Source: Moniliella sp. 'wahieum'
Taxonomy: Eukaryota; Basidiomycota; Moniliellomycetes; Moniliellales; Moniliellaceae
Reading direction: 5' to 3'
Length of the DNA: 64,000 nt
Assembly (NCBI GenBank): GCA_003971905.1
Contig: RSEE01000027.1
Coordinates: forward strand, 620,001-684,000
The notes under the pieces are model-generated. The model did not search any database and was not told the DNA's origin. It saw only the letters and a program-made list of their open reading frames with translations. The position numbers and the translations under genes were made by a program. This document shows, one piece after another, positions 10,747 through 23,200 of this stretch. The stretch's first letter is position 1; each line of letters starts with the position of its first letter.

Positions 10747-12874
10747 TCAAACGGGGATAAACGCATCGGACAACAGACTGGCCCAGTCGGCGCTCGGGGC
10801 GGGGAGGGAAAACAGGTCGGAGCGCACCTCCCGAGCTTGCTCGGCAGCACGGCTCGGGTCCAACGCCCGAGGCGGCAGCGCGATCCCGGACGCGGGTCCG
10901 GGCGGGTTCGACTCGGCGCGGTCCACCGTGTGGAACGCAGAGGCGTAAGAGGATGAAGAGGGCGCAGGCGAAACGGCGCGCGCAGCAGCTTCGTCCGTAC
11001 CATTCCCATGCGGCTCGTAGATCTTCTTGAGCCGCTCAATGGTCCGACGGAGCGCGTTGGTCCGTGGATCGGTGGCAGGGATCAACGCAGGCCAGGCTCC
11101 CGTCCCCCCAACAGGCGGCGCGTTCGGTGCGGCCGAAGCACGGACCCCAACAGCGGGTGCGTCTGGGGAAGGTCCACCGCCATTGGACTGGAGGATGACG
11201 AGCATATCCTTCAATCCAGCATCGGGCCTTCGTACCCCACTGCGCTGCCGACTCGTACTGCGCCGGGTCCGGGAGCGAGTGGGCAACATGCGCCGTCGCT
11301 CCCGTTTGGCGCCGTCGAGCGACCAACAAGGGTAGCAGTGCGTACACTTTCCGCAGGTCGCCTTCAATGCTGGCCAGCACTGGTTCGATCAGCGCACTCG
11401 ACGGCTCCACCTCGCCCAACAACTTGGCCAGCTCGTCGGCTCGCACAGGGCCTCGTCGCCGCCCTGCATCCTCACGTTCATCGCGCTCATGCATATCTGA
11501 TCCTGACGAGGAAGCGCGGAAGAGAATGAGCTCCGAGACCTAGGAGAAGAGGATCCATCACTCCCTCGTGATCGATCGGGAGACGATGAGCGGGGTTGAG
11601 AACTGGAGGATCGAGATCCGGAACGTGATGACAGAGAGCGTTGATTCGACTCTGATTTGCCGGAAGTCCTGTCCGTTTCATCATCGAGTGGGAGCGAGAG
11701 CGAGAGCTGGGCAGAGAATGAGAACGAGAGCGAGAACGAGAGTGGGATCGGGAGCGGGAGGGGAACGGTGACGGGCATGGGGATGGGAGTGGGAATGCTG
11801 CGTGGCGCTGGAGCGAGAAATACCGGTTTGAGCACTTTGCCTCCAAAGGCGGTCCACGATTCCAGTCAGTTGATCGGCCAGCACGCCTTCCCCGTCGTCG
11901 GAAGCCATAGGGTCGGGCCAGGCAGCCAAAGCGTGGCGATGGTACAGAGCTGCATACGCATCGTGTCGGGTACGATACTGGCGGACCAAGCGCAACACTT
12001 CTTCGTCGCGCTTGGCGCGGTGGGTCTCCAGCGCTTGAGGAAGTGGTGGAACGAGCGGGGGCGCACGGGGAAATTGGCGTAACAGGTCACCAGCTGCAAT
12101 CACGTTAGCGAGGTGCACACGTTCGTTGGTTCGCCCGGAACGGGGACCAGGCCCGAGCGCCCCTTCGGCATCCAGTTGGTCCGCAAGCGTATTGAAGTGA
12201 ATCACTTCTCGGTCTGCCACCCCCAGTTCGCGCCGATGAAATTGGTCTCGAAATACGTGCAAGGGCCGCCGGGATGGACGCGGCCGCCCGGCTTGCGCTT
12301 CACTTCCCTCCTCTTGCGTCTCCGCGCCGAGCGCAGAGTGATCGCCATCGGAATCCAGCAACGCATCCAGATGCGCATCGGGGGAAGCACGAGGAATGTC
12401 AACAAAGTGACGCGATGCAGCCAGACGTAAGCGCGCTGGAAGGTGGTAGTTTCCAGGATCCCAGGGAAGAGGGGTAAGACGGTTTCGGGAGGAGCGGGCG
12501 CGAGGCGTGTTGGAGTAGATAGTGTTATGCGGCGAAGGCGAGCGGACATCGTCGCGGGACCAGGGCAATCCAGGAGGCCGAGGCCGAGGGGGCGATGGCG
12601 GCGGAGGGGTCAACTCGTCGGTGTCGGATGCACTGGATAGGGGGGAGGAGGCGCGACGCCTGGCGCGCTTGTGTGGACGTCTGGCCTGGGCCGCGGGAGG
12701 GACAGACCGGGGTGGAGGTGCGTCCGAGCCCGAAGCAGTGTCCGACGCAACGTCCGATGCCGCGGCCGATGCCGAAGCCGACGCAGCATCCGAGACGGCG
12801 TCCGAGTCGAGGGGGGCTTCGAGGTAGGATATTCGCCTTTTGGCCGCCCTCGATGGGCGGACGGACGCGGGCAT
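10747..12874 (-). CDS. Unrecognised Ser/Arg/Asp-rich protein, probably nuclear
   Basis: I do not recognise the family. The minus-strand frames form one gene of about 700 residues. It starts MPASVRPSRAAKRRISYLE with a basic cluster, then an Asp/Ser/Ala repeat (SDAVSDAASASASAAASD) and a likely nuclear signal RRPHKRARRR followed by DTDELTPPPPSPP. A more ordered middle reads LTPLPWDPGNYHLPARL, REVIHFNTLADQLDAEG and EEVLRLVRQYRTRHDAYAA. A Ser/Arg repeat follows (11490-11790), then helical stretches DELAKLLGEVEPSSALIEP and EGDLRKVYALLPLL, and NALRRTIERLKKIYEP near the end. The stop is at 10747-10749. Frame slips occur near the Ser/Arg repeat and at about 11300-11500. Composition suggests a chromatin, transcription or splicing factor, but nothing specific is shown. 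An upstream in-frame Met would add about 40 residues. Confidence 0.6.
11690..11790 (-). repeat. Ser/Arg-coding hexamer repeat inside the unrecognised gene
   Basis: The plus strand shows GAGCGAGAGC/GAGAACGAGA units; on the minus strand they code for a Ser-Arg/Ser-His/Ser-Phe run. The reading frame changes in this area, so the true peptide is uncertain. Confidence 0.7.
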
Positions 12875-13205
12875 GGCGTTCCGAGCAGGAGTGGGGGGGG
12901 GCGTGGCGCTGATCGACACAGCGCTTCTCTGAGCCCAAAAGAGACGCTTTGGGGTTTTTTGCCATGGGCAGTGGAGTCTTATGTAAGCGCCACCCGACAT
13001 TTCACTTTGTCCTGTGATGTCATCGCAGCGATTGTGGCCGGGGCAATCATTAATCAATGGCCTATCCTACATCGACGTATCATCAATCAACGTCCACACC
13101 CCATTGGCGGCCATCGCCTAGCGGCCCTTACAGATCCAGTTCATCCCCCCGTGCCCGCTGCGCTCCTCCCACACGCCCCAAACATCAACCCAGGTCCAAG
13201 CGGCC
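12875..13205. other. Divergent promoter region
   Basis: Lies between the minus-strand unrecognised gene and the plus-strand small open frame. It is AT-richer than its flanks, with ATTAATCAAT and ATCAATCAACG motifs near 13045-13100. No gene is seen. Confidence 0.45.
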
Positions 13206-13504
13206 ATGGGCCAAGGCATCCACCGCCAGTTTATAAAGTCTTTTGTCGCAGGCATTATTGACGTGCCAGCCTCCTTGGTTACCGAGGCAAACGGGTAGGT
13301 AGTATTATTAACGGCGTCTTGGGTGGTTTGGGCATGGGTGGCAGCGCGGGCCTGGTGTATGACTGGGTGGAGGAGGCACTGCAACAACGCCAGCCTGCTG
13401 CTCTGACTTCAACAGGAGAGGTCCTCCTGCCACCGCCAGAGCTGTGCCAGCCCCGGCTCCCAGCCAAGCCTAGGTTTGTTGATGCCTTCCTTCCTTCTTC
13501 ATAG
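13206..13504 (+). CDS. Candidate small hydrophobic protein (hypothetical)
   Basis: A possible protein of about 100 residues starting MGQGIHRQFIKSFVAGIIDV. A stop after 30 codons is bypassed if one G is missing, as in many genes here, and the frame then continues VGSIINGVLGGLGMGGSAG, then LVYDWVEEALQQ and a Pro-rich end at 13504. It has two hydrophobic segments with Gly-rich faces, so it might be a membrane-associated mini-protein. No family is recognised and there is no intron. It is equally possible that this is chance coding in an intergenic region. Confidence 0.3.
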
Positions 13505-14006
13505 GGGTGGAATATGGCCTTGCAAGTACACCCCTCTAGCCCGCCACAGTGTGAAACCAGCCTCTGTATAATACACGGCAAACTGCATCGGATTGCAGGG
13601 ACCGCCGTGCCTGAGACTCCCAGGTCCCCCACAGGCAAGGATGCCGAGGCAATGGAACGTCGGGGCAGCTGCACGCGTTGGCCGGGGGCAGGGGGCAGGG
13701 GAGAGAACGAAACCATCGACGCTGGACTAAGGTCGTGGTCGTTGGCATAGGCCGGGGGGTTTGCTTGGACTCGAAGGGGATGCAGAGACGAATTACTAGT
13801 TACTGAGCCCGCTGGGGGCACTTGCACTGGGAGTGCGCGCCTGAAACGTTCAACCCGCTGCTCGCCCGCCTCCATCGACGTGGCGGCGGCAGGCGACGCA
13901 GCCAGCTCGGCCTCTCGCTCGTCGCTCTTGCGGCCGCCGTCCGCCGCGCTGCGCCCACCGACCCCCCCGCCACCGCCGCCTCGGGGCACGCATCGCCTCG
14001 CCTCGC
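13505..14006. other. Intergenic: SED5 promoter region
   Basis: No supported gene. GC content rises sharply toward the SED5 start. Confidence 0.45.
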
Positions 14007-15525
14007 ATGCACGCCAACCGCCGCTACGTGGCCGCTGGCACGCGCGTCCGCGACCGCACCGCCGCCTTCCGTGCCGCCCTCGCCGCTGCCCGTGGCGCCT
14101 CCTTGACGCCCTCCGCCAGCAGTGGTGCCGCCGCCTCCGCCGGCCAGCCCGCCTCCACATCCGCCACGCCCCTCCGCGCCGCCCGCCACGCCCTCCTCGA
14201 CGACCCCCACCCTTCCCCCCACGCATCCCACCCTGCCTCGGCGCCCGGAAAGCGACGCGGCGAGTTTGCTGAACGCGCCCAGCTCATCTTTCTCGACGTG
14301 GCGCGCACGTCGGAGAAGCTGGGCAACCTGGCACAGCGTGGGTACCTGTCCCAGCCCCCCCCCCCCCTATCCGTCTTGCATTCCTAACCAACCCCCTCCT
14401 CTCTTTCTCCTTCTGCCCGCTGAGCAGTGGTCCAGCGCCGCAACCTATTTGACGATCGTGCCGTCGAAATCTCCCAGCTGACCCAGGTCATCAAGGCCGA
14501 CCTAGCGGCGATCAACAGCCAGATTTCTGGCCTGCAGCAGTTCGCAGCCAAGACGGGCAAGCCCAAGGGACCCAAAGCTACCGTCGCCGAACATCAAGGC
14601 AACGTGGTGAGCTTACTCCAGTCCAGCCTCGCTGGCGCCACCAGCAACTTTCAGGACATTCTCGAGACCCGCACTCAAAACATCAAAGCCTCCCGCGATC
14701 GGACGGGGCAGTATGCCTACGGCGGCGCTCGTCCAGCCCCCGGGTCGACAGAAACATCTGGTAAGCCCCCCCCACCCCCGCTTTGGTTCGTGTCTTCCTG
14801 ACTGACGTCCCATGTCCCATAGACTCACCCTTGTATCGCAGCCGGCGACCACCTGCTACCGCGGCCGCTGCGGCCCACCGGCAATTGCCCGGGTACGATT
14901 TGGGTCCATCGAGTGGGCCCGTGAGTCGTGCTTCGACGCCCAGCAAGCTAGCCAACGCCACGGCGTTGTCGGACGAGGGTGCGTCCCAGGCTCAGGGAGC
15001 GTCCGGGCCCGAGGGCGAGTACCTGGCGCTCGACATGGGCAACCATGGAACTTCGTTTACTCAAATGCAACTGGTGGAGCAACATGTATGTTGTGTTCTC
15101 TTGCCCTTCCTCCCCGGCGTCGTTTTCCCGTGGCTGGTACTGACTTGCGGCTGGCTGCGCTCAGGACGACTATGTCCAGCAAAGGTCTCGAGCGATCGAG
15201 AACATTGAAGGCACGATTTCCGAGTTGGGACAGATGTTTGGCCAGCTGGCTCACATGGTCGCGGCCCAGCGGGAAACGGTGCAGAGGATCGACGAGGACG
15301 TGTTTGATATATCGGACAATGTGACGGGCGCCCAAAACGAGCTGCTAAGGTACTATGCCAGCGTCAGCTCCAATCGTGCGCTTATGTTCAAGATCTTTGG
15401 CGTTCGTCTCCTCCACTTCATGAGACAAAGTGGTCTATGATACTAACCCCTCCTCCCCTCTTTGCCTTCGCCTTGGCGCGCCTTGCTCTTTCCAGATCCT
15501 CATCTCTTTCTTCTGTTTATTCTAG
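14007..15525 (+). CDS. SED5: Golgi Qa-SNARE syntaxin Sed5 (syntaxin-5)
   Basis: The cis-Golgi t-SNARE for ER-to-Golgi and intra-Golgi fusion. Five exons are clear, with introns at 14338-14427, 14761-14822, 15086-15164 and 15402-15495. The N-terminus has DRTAAFRAALAAARG, matching the syntaxin-5 N-peptide region. The Habc part includes QLVQRRNLFDDRAVEISQLT across the first splice, typical of Sed5. The SNARE motif runs from IENIEGTISELGQMFGQLA to MVAAQRETVQRIDEDVFD, with the zero-layer Gln in AAQRE. A tail anchor follows, and the last exon, after a perfect TACTAAC branch site, codes for ILISFFCLF and a stop. No frame slips are needed, so this is one of the few fully intact genes. Length is about 400 residues, slightly longer than yeast Sed5 because of a Ser/Ala-rich linker. 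Confidence 0.93.
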
Positions 15526-15905
15526 TGTCGTGAGTGAGCAGCGCGACTTGCCCTGCAAATGTCGGAGCTGGTGTGGGTCGAGCGGGTACGCCAGCGACCC
15601 ACTTTCCCCTCCTGGCTCTCTGCCCACGACTGCTTCTGCCCACCCAGACAATCCATTCCACCTTCGTTGTACGCTGCGTTTCGTCTTTCGCGGGCCATCC
15701 CAATCGCACTCTAATCCTGTAGGCAAGGGACAAACGTCGTATCTAACCGTATGCACTGCCTGTTGGTCATTCAACGCATCGTATCGCATAGAGCGCGCAA
15801 CGCGAATCCGCCAGTGACGGATGCCCGAACCGGGCCGCCCGCTACCCATTCCACAGGGGACCAACAAACAGTGTGGCCAAGAAGAAAACGGTATGTTGAG
15901 CATGG
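15526..15905. other. Convergent 3' region between SED5 and CMC2
   Basis: No coding signal seen. It should contain both polyadenylation regions. Confidence 0.5.
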
Positions 15906-16350
15906 CTATTCCTGCGCCTCCTTCTCGGCCTGCTGCGGGCCTTGCGTAACCGCATGGCCTCTTTGGCTGCCGCCTCTTCGTGGCGGTAAGAGTAAACGTC
16001 CTTCATCGACGCTTCGGCCGCGGCCACGTTTTTTCGCACGGCGTTGCGTGTACGGTTCATGCGCTTCCCACCACAACCAAAATAAGGGGTCAGCGGCCTC
16101 GCGAGCGTAACCCGCAGGGGGAGAGTCAAGGCACAACAAAGACGAGCACCGGCACAGGCACAGGCAACAGAACCCAACCTACCTCTTCATGGAAGCAATC
16201 GGCCATCCTCGCCGCTTCAAAGTTGCATACGCCCATCATGCGCGCGCCCAGTCCTTTGGCATGGCACTTTTCCAGCGCCGCGATCAGGTCGCCACACTCG
16301 CGTTTGCGGTTGGCGCGCACCGAGCGCTCCGAACTGGGCAGCTCCTCCAT
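15906..16350 (-). CDS. CMC2: COX assembly factor Cmc2 (twin CX9C protein)
   Basis: A mitochondrial intermembrane-space protein needed for cytochrome c oxidase assembly. The twin CX9C signature is exact: CGDLIAALEKC and CNFEAARMADC. The first exon starts MEELPSSERSVRANRKRE and ends CFHEE at a GTAGGT donor. A second exon reads RMNRTRNAVRKNVAAAEASM, then a charged helix. One base slip near the end switches the tail to QQAEKEAQE and a stop at 15906; unslipped, a less likely basic and hydrophobic tail runs a little further. An upstream mini-exon with a different Met is possible, because the bases before ATG end in an acceptor-like CAG. Length of about 95-100 residues fits the family. Confidence 0.8.
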
Positions 16351-17261
16351 GCCTGGGCTGCGCACAAGGCCGGATGGTGGTGGAGGGGGACGGGGGGGTG
16401 GGGGGGGGTGGGCCGACCGGGCCGGCGGGGGATCGGTGCAACTGCCCAGGACCAGGCACAGGGGCAGGTGTCTGCTGCCGCGTGGCTGCTGTCTTTGCAT
16501 TCTTTCCAATAGTAATTTCCAATAGTAATGCGCGTATCGCCGCGGGCGTAGGGCGAAGCAAGCAGCGCGTCCTGTGCAACACAAAAGTACAACACGCAAC
16601 AGCAGGCAAGCTATGGGCCGCTTCTTTCTTTCGTCGGGCGGGAGACCAACGTCGCCAAGTACACACATATCAACATGGGATGGGGGGGGGGGGGGGTACG
16701 AAGCACAGAACGCAATATGAACGCAGCAGGGAGAAAAAAGAAGCACAAAATGGGGCTGGGGGGCGCCCGTGGCCCGGATGTCGCGGCGCAAGCGACACCC
16801 AGGGCGCGTCGGGCCCGCTGGCCCAGGTGAAGACATGGCCCCAAGGGGCCGGGAATGGGGAATATGATGGGCGAAGCAAACACGGCTCGGAAACCCTCGT
16901 CCACTTTTGAGGCAATGTACAGGGGGGTAGGTGTGGACGGACCGAGACGGTATCGGGTGAGAGCCACGCACCCCAGTGGCCCTCGAGGAAGGCGTGGGGC
17001 GGGCGGGGCAGGGCGGGGTAGAGGCATGGATGTGGCATGGGCATAGGCATGGTGTGTTGGGAGGAAAGGGGAGGGGTAAGGTAGGGTGGGGTCGGATCAT
17101 TCGGATCGGATGGGAAGCAGCACGGGGTGCAAAAGCAAAAGCGACCCTATCAAAACATGATAAGAAGGGAGTGCACCATGTGGATGTGGAACGGCGAGAG
17201 GCGATCGGGGGGGGGGGGAGGGAAGTTCGTGATGAACGCGGTCGGGTGCGCAACACTAGTG
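16351..17261. other. Intergenic: CMC2 promoter and 3' region of the giant gene
   Basis: No gene is supported. A run of 15 G lies at 16682-16696 and further G-rich runs at about 16385-16400 and 17208-17220. Confidence 0.5.
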
Positions 17262-20200
17262 CTAGTGGCCTCCGGCTGCCGAGGCAGGAGGAACGGGGAG
17301 CTGCGGGCGCCGAGAAGGCGCCTTGGAGGGCGGGCCGTGGCCCATGGAGCTGGGTGGCCGCGCGGTAGGGGCGGCCGACTTGGCCGGGCTGCCAGGCACC
17401 TTGGGGGGCGACATGGGCGCAGGAGGTGCGGGCCGGCCAGCGCCCTTGGCGGGGATGCCTTTGCCGTACTTGGCACGCAACTGGAATAACTCGCCCAGCT
17501 CGTGCTCCAGGCTCCGCTTGCTCTCTCGGATGCGCCCCACCTCTTCAAACATGCGCAAGACTTCCTTGCCCAGGACCTTTTTCATGTCGGCGGCGGTGGT
17601 CTGCGCCATGACCTGCGCATACTCCCCGCCAGCAGAGGACACGGCCTTGACCATCTCCATGTGCTTGGCATGCTGCGACTGAAGCACATCGTTCATCAGC
17701 TTCTGAACCGACTCGTTCGTAGCGTTGAACTGGGTCGCGTGAGCTTGGTTTGTGTCATTGACAGCGGGCCAACGCCTCAAGAGCTAGCATCAACAAGTGT
17801 CAGTACGCATTCCTGTTCGCCGGATTCGTACGTACCAGCTTTGGGATCCCGCTCTTGGTCTTTGGTTTGACGAAGGTTGCGCTCCTCATCATGCGCTTGG
17901 ATCATCTCTGACAACTGGGTGAGGAAAGCAACAAGAGTCAGTAAGAGAGCGCATCACAACAATCCAGCACGCAACGAACCTTTGCATCCAGCGACGCAAC
18001 GAGCGCTGCATTGGCCTCCCGCTCCTTCTGGAGGAGTTCCATGGTGGCCAACTGATGCGAGGCCAAGGCCTCGGCGCGAGCAGCATCGAGCGCCTTGAAC
18101 TCCTCCTGCTCCTTGGACTCGTTAGCTCGTGTTGATAGCAGGCTGCAGGATGGCCTCCATCGCCTTGCTCATGGCCTGCACACTGGCATGCGTCTCGTTG
18201 AGCATCTTGTCCTGCGCCGCCTTTTTGGCATTGGCCGCTTTGGTTGCCTCAGCCTTGGCTTCCGCTTCTGCCTCGGCCTTGGCCTTGGCTTCAGCATCGG
18301 CCTTTGCCTTGGCCTCGGCTGCGTCGGCGGCCTGCTTTGCCTCCAGCGCGGCTTGAGCCTGGTCCGCCATGGCCTTGGCTTCGGCCTCAGCTTTGGCCAA
18401 AGCAGCAGCTTCTGCTGCGGCTTGAGCCTCGGCCGCGGCTTGGGCTTGAGCTTCGGCCTCGGCTTGAGCTTGGGCTTCCGCCTCGGCTTGAGCTTGGGCT
18501 TCCGCCTCAGCTTGAGCCTGGGCCTCGGCTTGAGCTTGCGCCTCGGCCTCAGCCCGCGCTTGTGCCTCGCCTCCGCCTGGGCAGCGGCGTGGGCAGCCTC
18601 CTCCTCTTCAGCAGCCTCGGCTGGGTCGGGCGCAGCCTCTTCAGCTGCTGCCTCTTCGTCCTTGGGATCGTCTTTGCTCGGCAAGGGGGGAGGGTGCTCC
18701 TCTTCGTCCTCATCAGCCTCTTGGATAGGAGGCAGGTCACGGTCCTTGTCCTCGTCGCCTTGTGCATCCGCGTCCCCTACCGGGGCAGGGGCAGGGGCCG
18801 GGGCGGAATCGGCTCGGTCCATCCAATTGTACAGCGACTCGATGTACCCGTTGCGCAGCGTGGGGCTTACTTCAATCCCACCATCCGCCATGGACTGCGC
18901 CACGCTGCCGAGAGCGGGCGATGGTGCAAGAGGCGACTCGGCACGGGATGGTAGACCGCTGTTTCGGGAGAGCGCGGTGCGGGAACGGGCGAGGCAGCAG
19001 GTGTGGCAGAGGGGTGTTCGGTCGCATGCTCACTTTGGGCGTCGATATCTTCTTCCAGCTCCTCCTCTGTAGGTACGGCAACGGGTTCCGTTTCATCGGC
19101 GTGCTCCGCGACGGCCTCCTTCTCTTCGGGGGCTAGCTCCTTGTCCACGGGAGGACTGGGGTCGGACTCCCCGGTAACCACCTCATGCGTCACTTCCACC
19201 TTGTGTTGTGCCTCAGGATCGCCATAGATTTCGAGCGTGTGGTGGACCTCCACAATCGGCTTGTCCGCACCCGTATCGCCATCTTCAACGGGCTCCGGCG
19301 CGGGGTCACCGGACGGATGTTCTTCATCATCTCCCCACCGCTTTCCTCCTTGACTGAGGCGGCCGGCTCGAGTTCGGGCGGTGCACTGGGTTCGTCCTTT
19401 GGTTTATCATCCACTGGTTCAACGGGAGGAGCAGGATCGTTAGGTGCTCCCAGTTGGTGAATGAGAATGTCGATCCGGGAACCCAAGTTGCGATTGGGAT
19501 CATCAGCGCCGGAGGCCGCCTTAGACGAGCCTGCCTTGCTCTGTGCCGCAGAGGCGACGGAGGCCGGCCTGGACCCCGTTTTGGGTTCCGGCTCACCCGG
19601 CTCACTTGGTGCAACCGACGAATGATGGGATGGCGTGTGTTTGGAGCCCTGGTTGGAGGAGGGGGCAGGTGAGGGAGGGGAACGAGATCGCAGGGACGGA
19701 GCAGGGTACGGGAGAAGCGGATTTGACTGAGGCAGCCACCGAACCACCAAGGCTCGGTTTCCCTCCTGCCGGTCCGGACGGGCTTGCTTCGACATTCCGA
19801 AGCGACAGAGTAGGAGCCACGCTGCCGCGTTCAGACTGGGGGCCGGGAACCGTGACATAGGTGGTACTGGCCGGAGATCGGATGGTCTGCCCAGGTGCCC
19901 CGTGCTCTGAAGTGGGCTTGGCAGATGATGCTTTACTCGAAGGTGCCCTCACAGAGAGCGCGCGGACCGAGGGGGCCCTGACGGAAGGGGCGGGAGCAGA
20001 GGGAGGCTTGGAAGAGGGTGCCTTGATAGAGGCTGCCTTGATGGAAGCAGACTTGGCCGAGAGCGGGTGGGAGTGGTGGGACTGGAGAGAGGTGTCGACA
20101 GACTCGGCAAGCTTCTTGGCCGTCGCCTCGGCCAAAGCGCCTGACGCGGAGCGCGTCGACGGTGCGCTACTCTTGTCCTCGGGGCTGGTGCTCGGATCCG

Positions 20201-23200
20201 GTGCCGGATCGTCCTCCGTCAAACTGGCCTTGAGAGTTGCACTGTGTGCGGCCGCCGCAAGCTGGCGAGAAATTTCCCGGGCCGTCTGGTCTGGCATGGT
20301 GCTGAAGCCATGGTTGAGGTCCGTGATGGTCTGGGCCAGTCGTCGCCACTCTTCCGAGCGACGCGGTGCATCGACCGAGAGCCAGTGGTTGACGTCGTGC
20401 AAGGCTTGGATCAGCGCACTGTATTGCTCATCCTGCTTCCTTACCAACTCGGCGTATGAATCCGACGGTCCTTCGGGAGCAGGAGCTCCACCCGCTTGTG
20501 TTGTCGCATCCTTTTCCGATCCAATCGATGGAAGAGATCCTCCCTCCACCTTGCTCTGCCCGTCTCCAAGATGCGGCGGTTCCGTTGGCACTTCGCCTGG
20601 CCCCGCACTTTGCACCGCTGACTTGATGGGAGACGGTGTGGCAGGTGGGGCCATGGGCGGAGTTCCGTAGATGCTCGCCTCCCTAGCACTTGGCGCGACC
20701 TGGGCCTGAGACACAGAAGGAGCGGCCACAGGCTTTTCTGAGGCGCGCGCCACCGACGCAGACCTGGCCGAGGCAGACTTTTCTGATGGAGCCTTAACCG
20801 ATGGAGCCTTGACCGACGGAGCCTTGTCCGATGGAGCCTTGACCGATGGAGCCTTGTCCGATGGAGCTTGGACCGACCGAGGCCGTGCCGAGGGAGTTGC
20901 CGAAGCCCGACTTGCGGTTACCGACACTGGCTTTCCGGACGCAGACTGTGCTGCTGCAGGCTGGGCCGACGCCGGCGCATCGGAGGCCGACCTTGCCGAA
21001 TCCGGCTTGGCCCCCTTCGCGGAACTGGCCGTGGACCGAGGCTTGCTTGCGACGGAACGCGGTCGAGACAGCGGAGGTGGGGGAGCCGACTCCATAGCCT
21101 CGTAGCGTGCCCTGGCTTGCGCCACTTTACTGAGGGGGCTACGGGTGCCAGATGACGCTTTGGAAGAGGCAGCCTTGGACGAGCGATGGGAAGCGGCCCG
21201 AGAGGGGGGAAAGGAAGGCGCGATGGACCCCGCTATCGTTTCGGGAGGGGCAGGGGCCGTCTTGAACGATTCTGCTTCCGATGGCTGCGGTGACCGCGGG
21301 AGAGCAAGATCCCTATCTTCAACAGGACCGCTCTCCTTTCCCCCAGGAGTGTCGTCCTGCTTGGATGGAGGAAGCTCTCTATCCTGAGCGCTGCCAACAG
21401 ACGTACCAGGAGCCATGCCAGGCTCAGCATCCGCCCCGTCTGACTCAGTAGCATGGCCCTCAGGCATACCAGCATCCCCGTCGGCCAAGGAACGTTCGCC
21501 GTCCGGCCCCGCCGTCGCGTCGTCGCCCAAGACGGTAGATCCACCAGTCCCAGCGTGGCTGGCTGCGTCCTCTGCGATGGCCGAAAGAGGCTTACCGGCT
21601 GATGGTCCAGCCACAGGGGGTGGGCGGCTACGGGTGCTTCCGGCAGCCGAGCTGCGAGACGATTTTGGTTCTTCCGGTTCCGGTTCCTCTTTGTGTTCGC
21701 CCCTTCCTCCTTTTCTTCCTCCTGGTTTGAAGGGTGGGAGGCATCCGATGCGGGCACGTCTGGCAGCCAATGACCATCATCTTCCTCGTCCTCGTCACCT
21801 TGTTGGGGGGTTCGGCTCTGAGGGACCGTGCCGTACTCCGTGGAAGGGTATGGGGGCAGTAGCATAGTGGCTCTTGATCTCTTCTGGCTGGTGCTGGTGC
21901 AGTCCGTCCGAGGGATTCAAAATGTCCCTACTCTCCGTCTTGGGTCCATCTACGCCTGCGGGCATGGAACATGATGCGTTAGTAGCAGGATGGGACGGAT
22001 CGGACTCGGGTTTCATACCTGGGCTAGCAGTACCGCTCGGGGCTTCTTCCTTGGTCTCAGGCACGTCCACCTCGCCTCCTTCAGCGTCAGGTTCAGCCCC
22101 TTCCGCACCAGGAAGAGAACGGGTTTCGCCCTTCTCAGGTTCGCTGGGGGGCTTTGAGCCCACTTTGCCAGAGCCCGACCGGGAGGAGGCGGGCTTGGAT
22201 GGCGTGCGGGACGTACCGGAGGAGATGCGGACGAGGCAGGCTTGGATTTGGATCCAACCTTGGATGGAGCTGCCGATCCAGGGAGGGACACGCCACGAGG
22301 ATCGATGACCGGAGCAGAAGCTCCGTCGGCGCTCCCGGCTTTCTTCTGCTCCTCCTTTTCTCCTTCACGCCTTCTCCCTCTTCATCAGGAAGCTCAATGT
22401 TCTTCCTCAGTTCTGGCGGTGTCAGCCCGGGCAAGAAATGAGTCTGCTTCGTTTCGGGCCGGCCGAAAAATTTGGCTCTTGTATTTCGCTCAAATCGTCC
22501 GCCAGGACAAACTGACCAGTGCTGGCAAGCTCGTGCATCAACTGGGGCCACCATTCCTTGCGCGCAGATTGACCATCTGGTTTGGAGGACGCGTCGTCCT
22601 TGCCGCCGGGGGTAGGTGCCTCCCTCTTCTCGTCTTCCTCTGGCTTCTCTGCATGGTCAGACGCTTCCGTGCCCGCTTCGTCATTGGCTTCCGCTGGCTC
22701 CGACGGCTCTTCTGCTTCCTTCTGCTGGGGCTCGGACCCTGATGCCGCTTCGGATGCAGAGGCGCAACGCGAGGGGTTGGATCTCCCGTCCCCTGGGCAG
22801 ACGGTGCCGTCTCCTGGTCAGCAGCGGCAGGCACGTCAAGGGACCGACGGTCAGGTTCCTGGGAGTGGGCATCCTCAGCATCCCCAGCATCCCCTGCATC
22901 CTCCGCATTCCCCGTGTCGGGGAGAGGCAAATTGCTGCGACCAAACAAACAAACAAACAAACAAACAGTTAGCCCACTCACTTTTCCTCTTCCTGGTCCA
23001 AATCCAAACCGGAGCGGCGCCAAGCAACGTACTCATTGTGGATACTCCGCGGGGTGCCATTCTCGCCCGTCGGATGCCCCGGCGGCATCATATGAAACGC
23101 ATCTGGCCCGTCCGTATGGGGCGGGGGGGAGAGTCGAGGCGCCGAACCTGCCGCGTCGGGCCGCATGGATGCCGGGTCGAGACCTAGCACCTGCACCGTC

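Noticed and set aside
13279-14226. 315-codon minus-strand frame rich in Arg and Gly
   Set aside because: It is the reverse of the GC-rich SED5 first exon and its leader; the plus strand carries the real splice sites.
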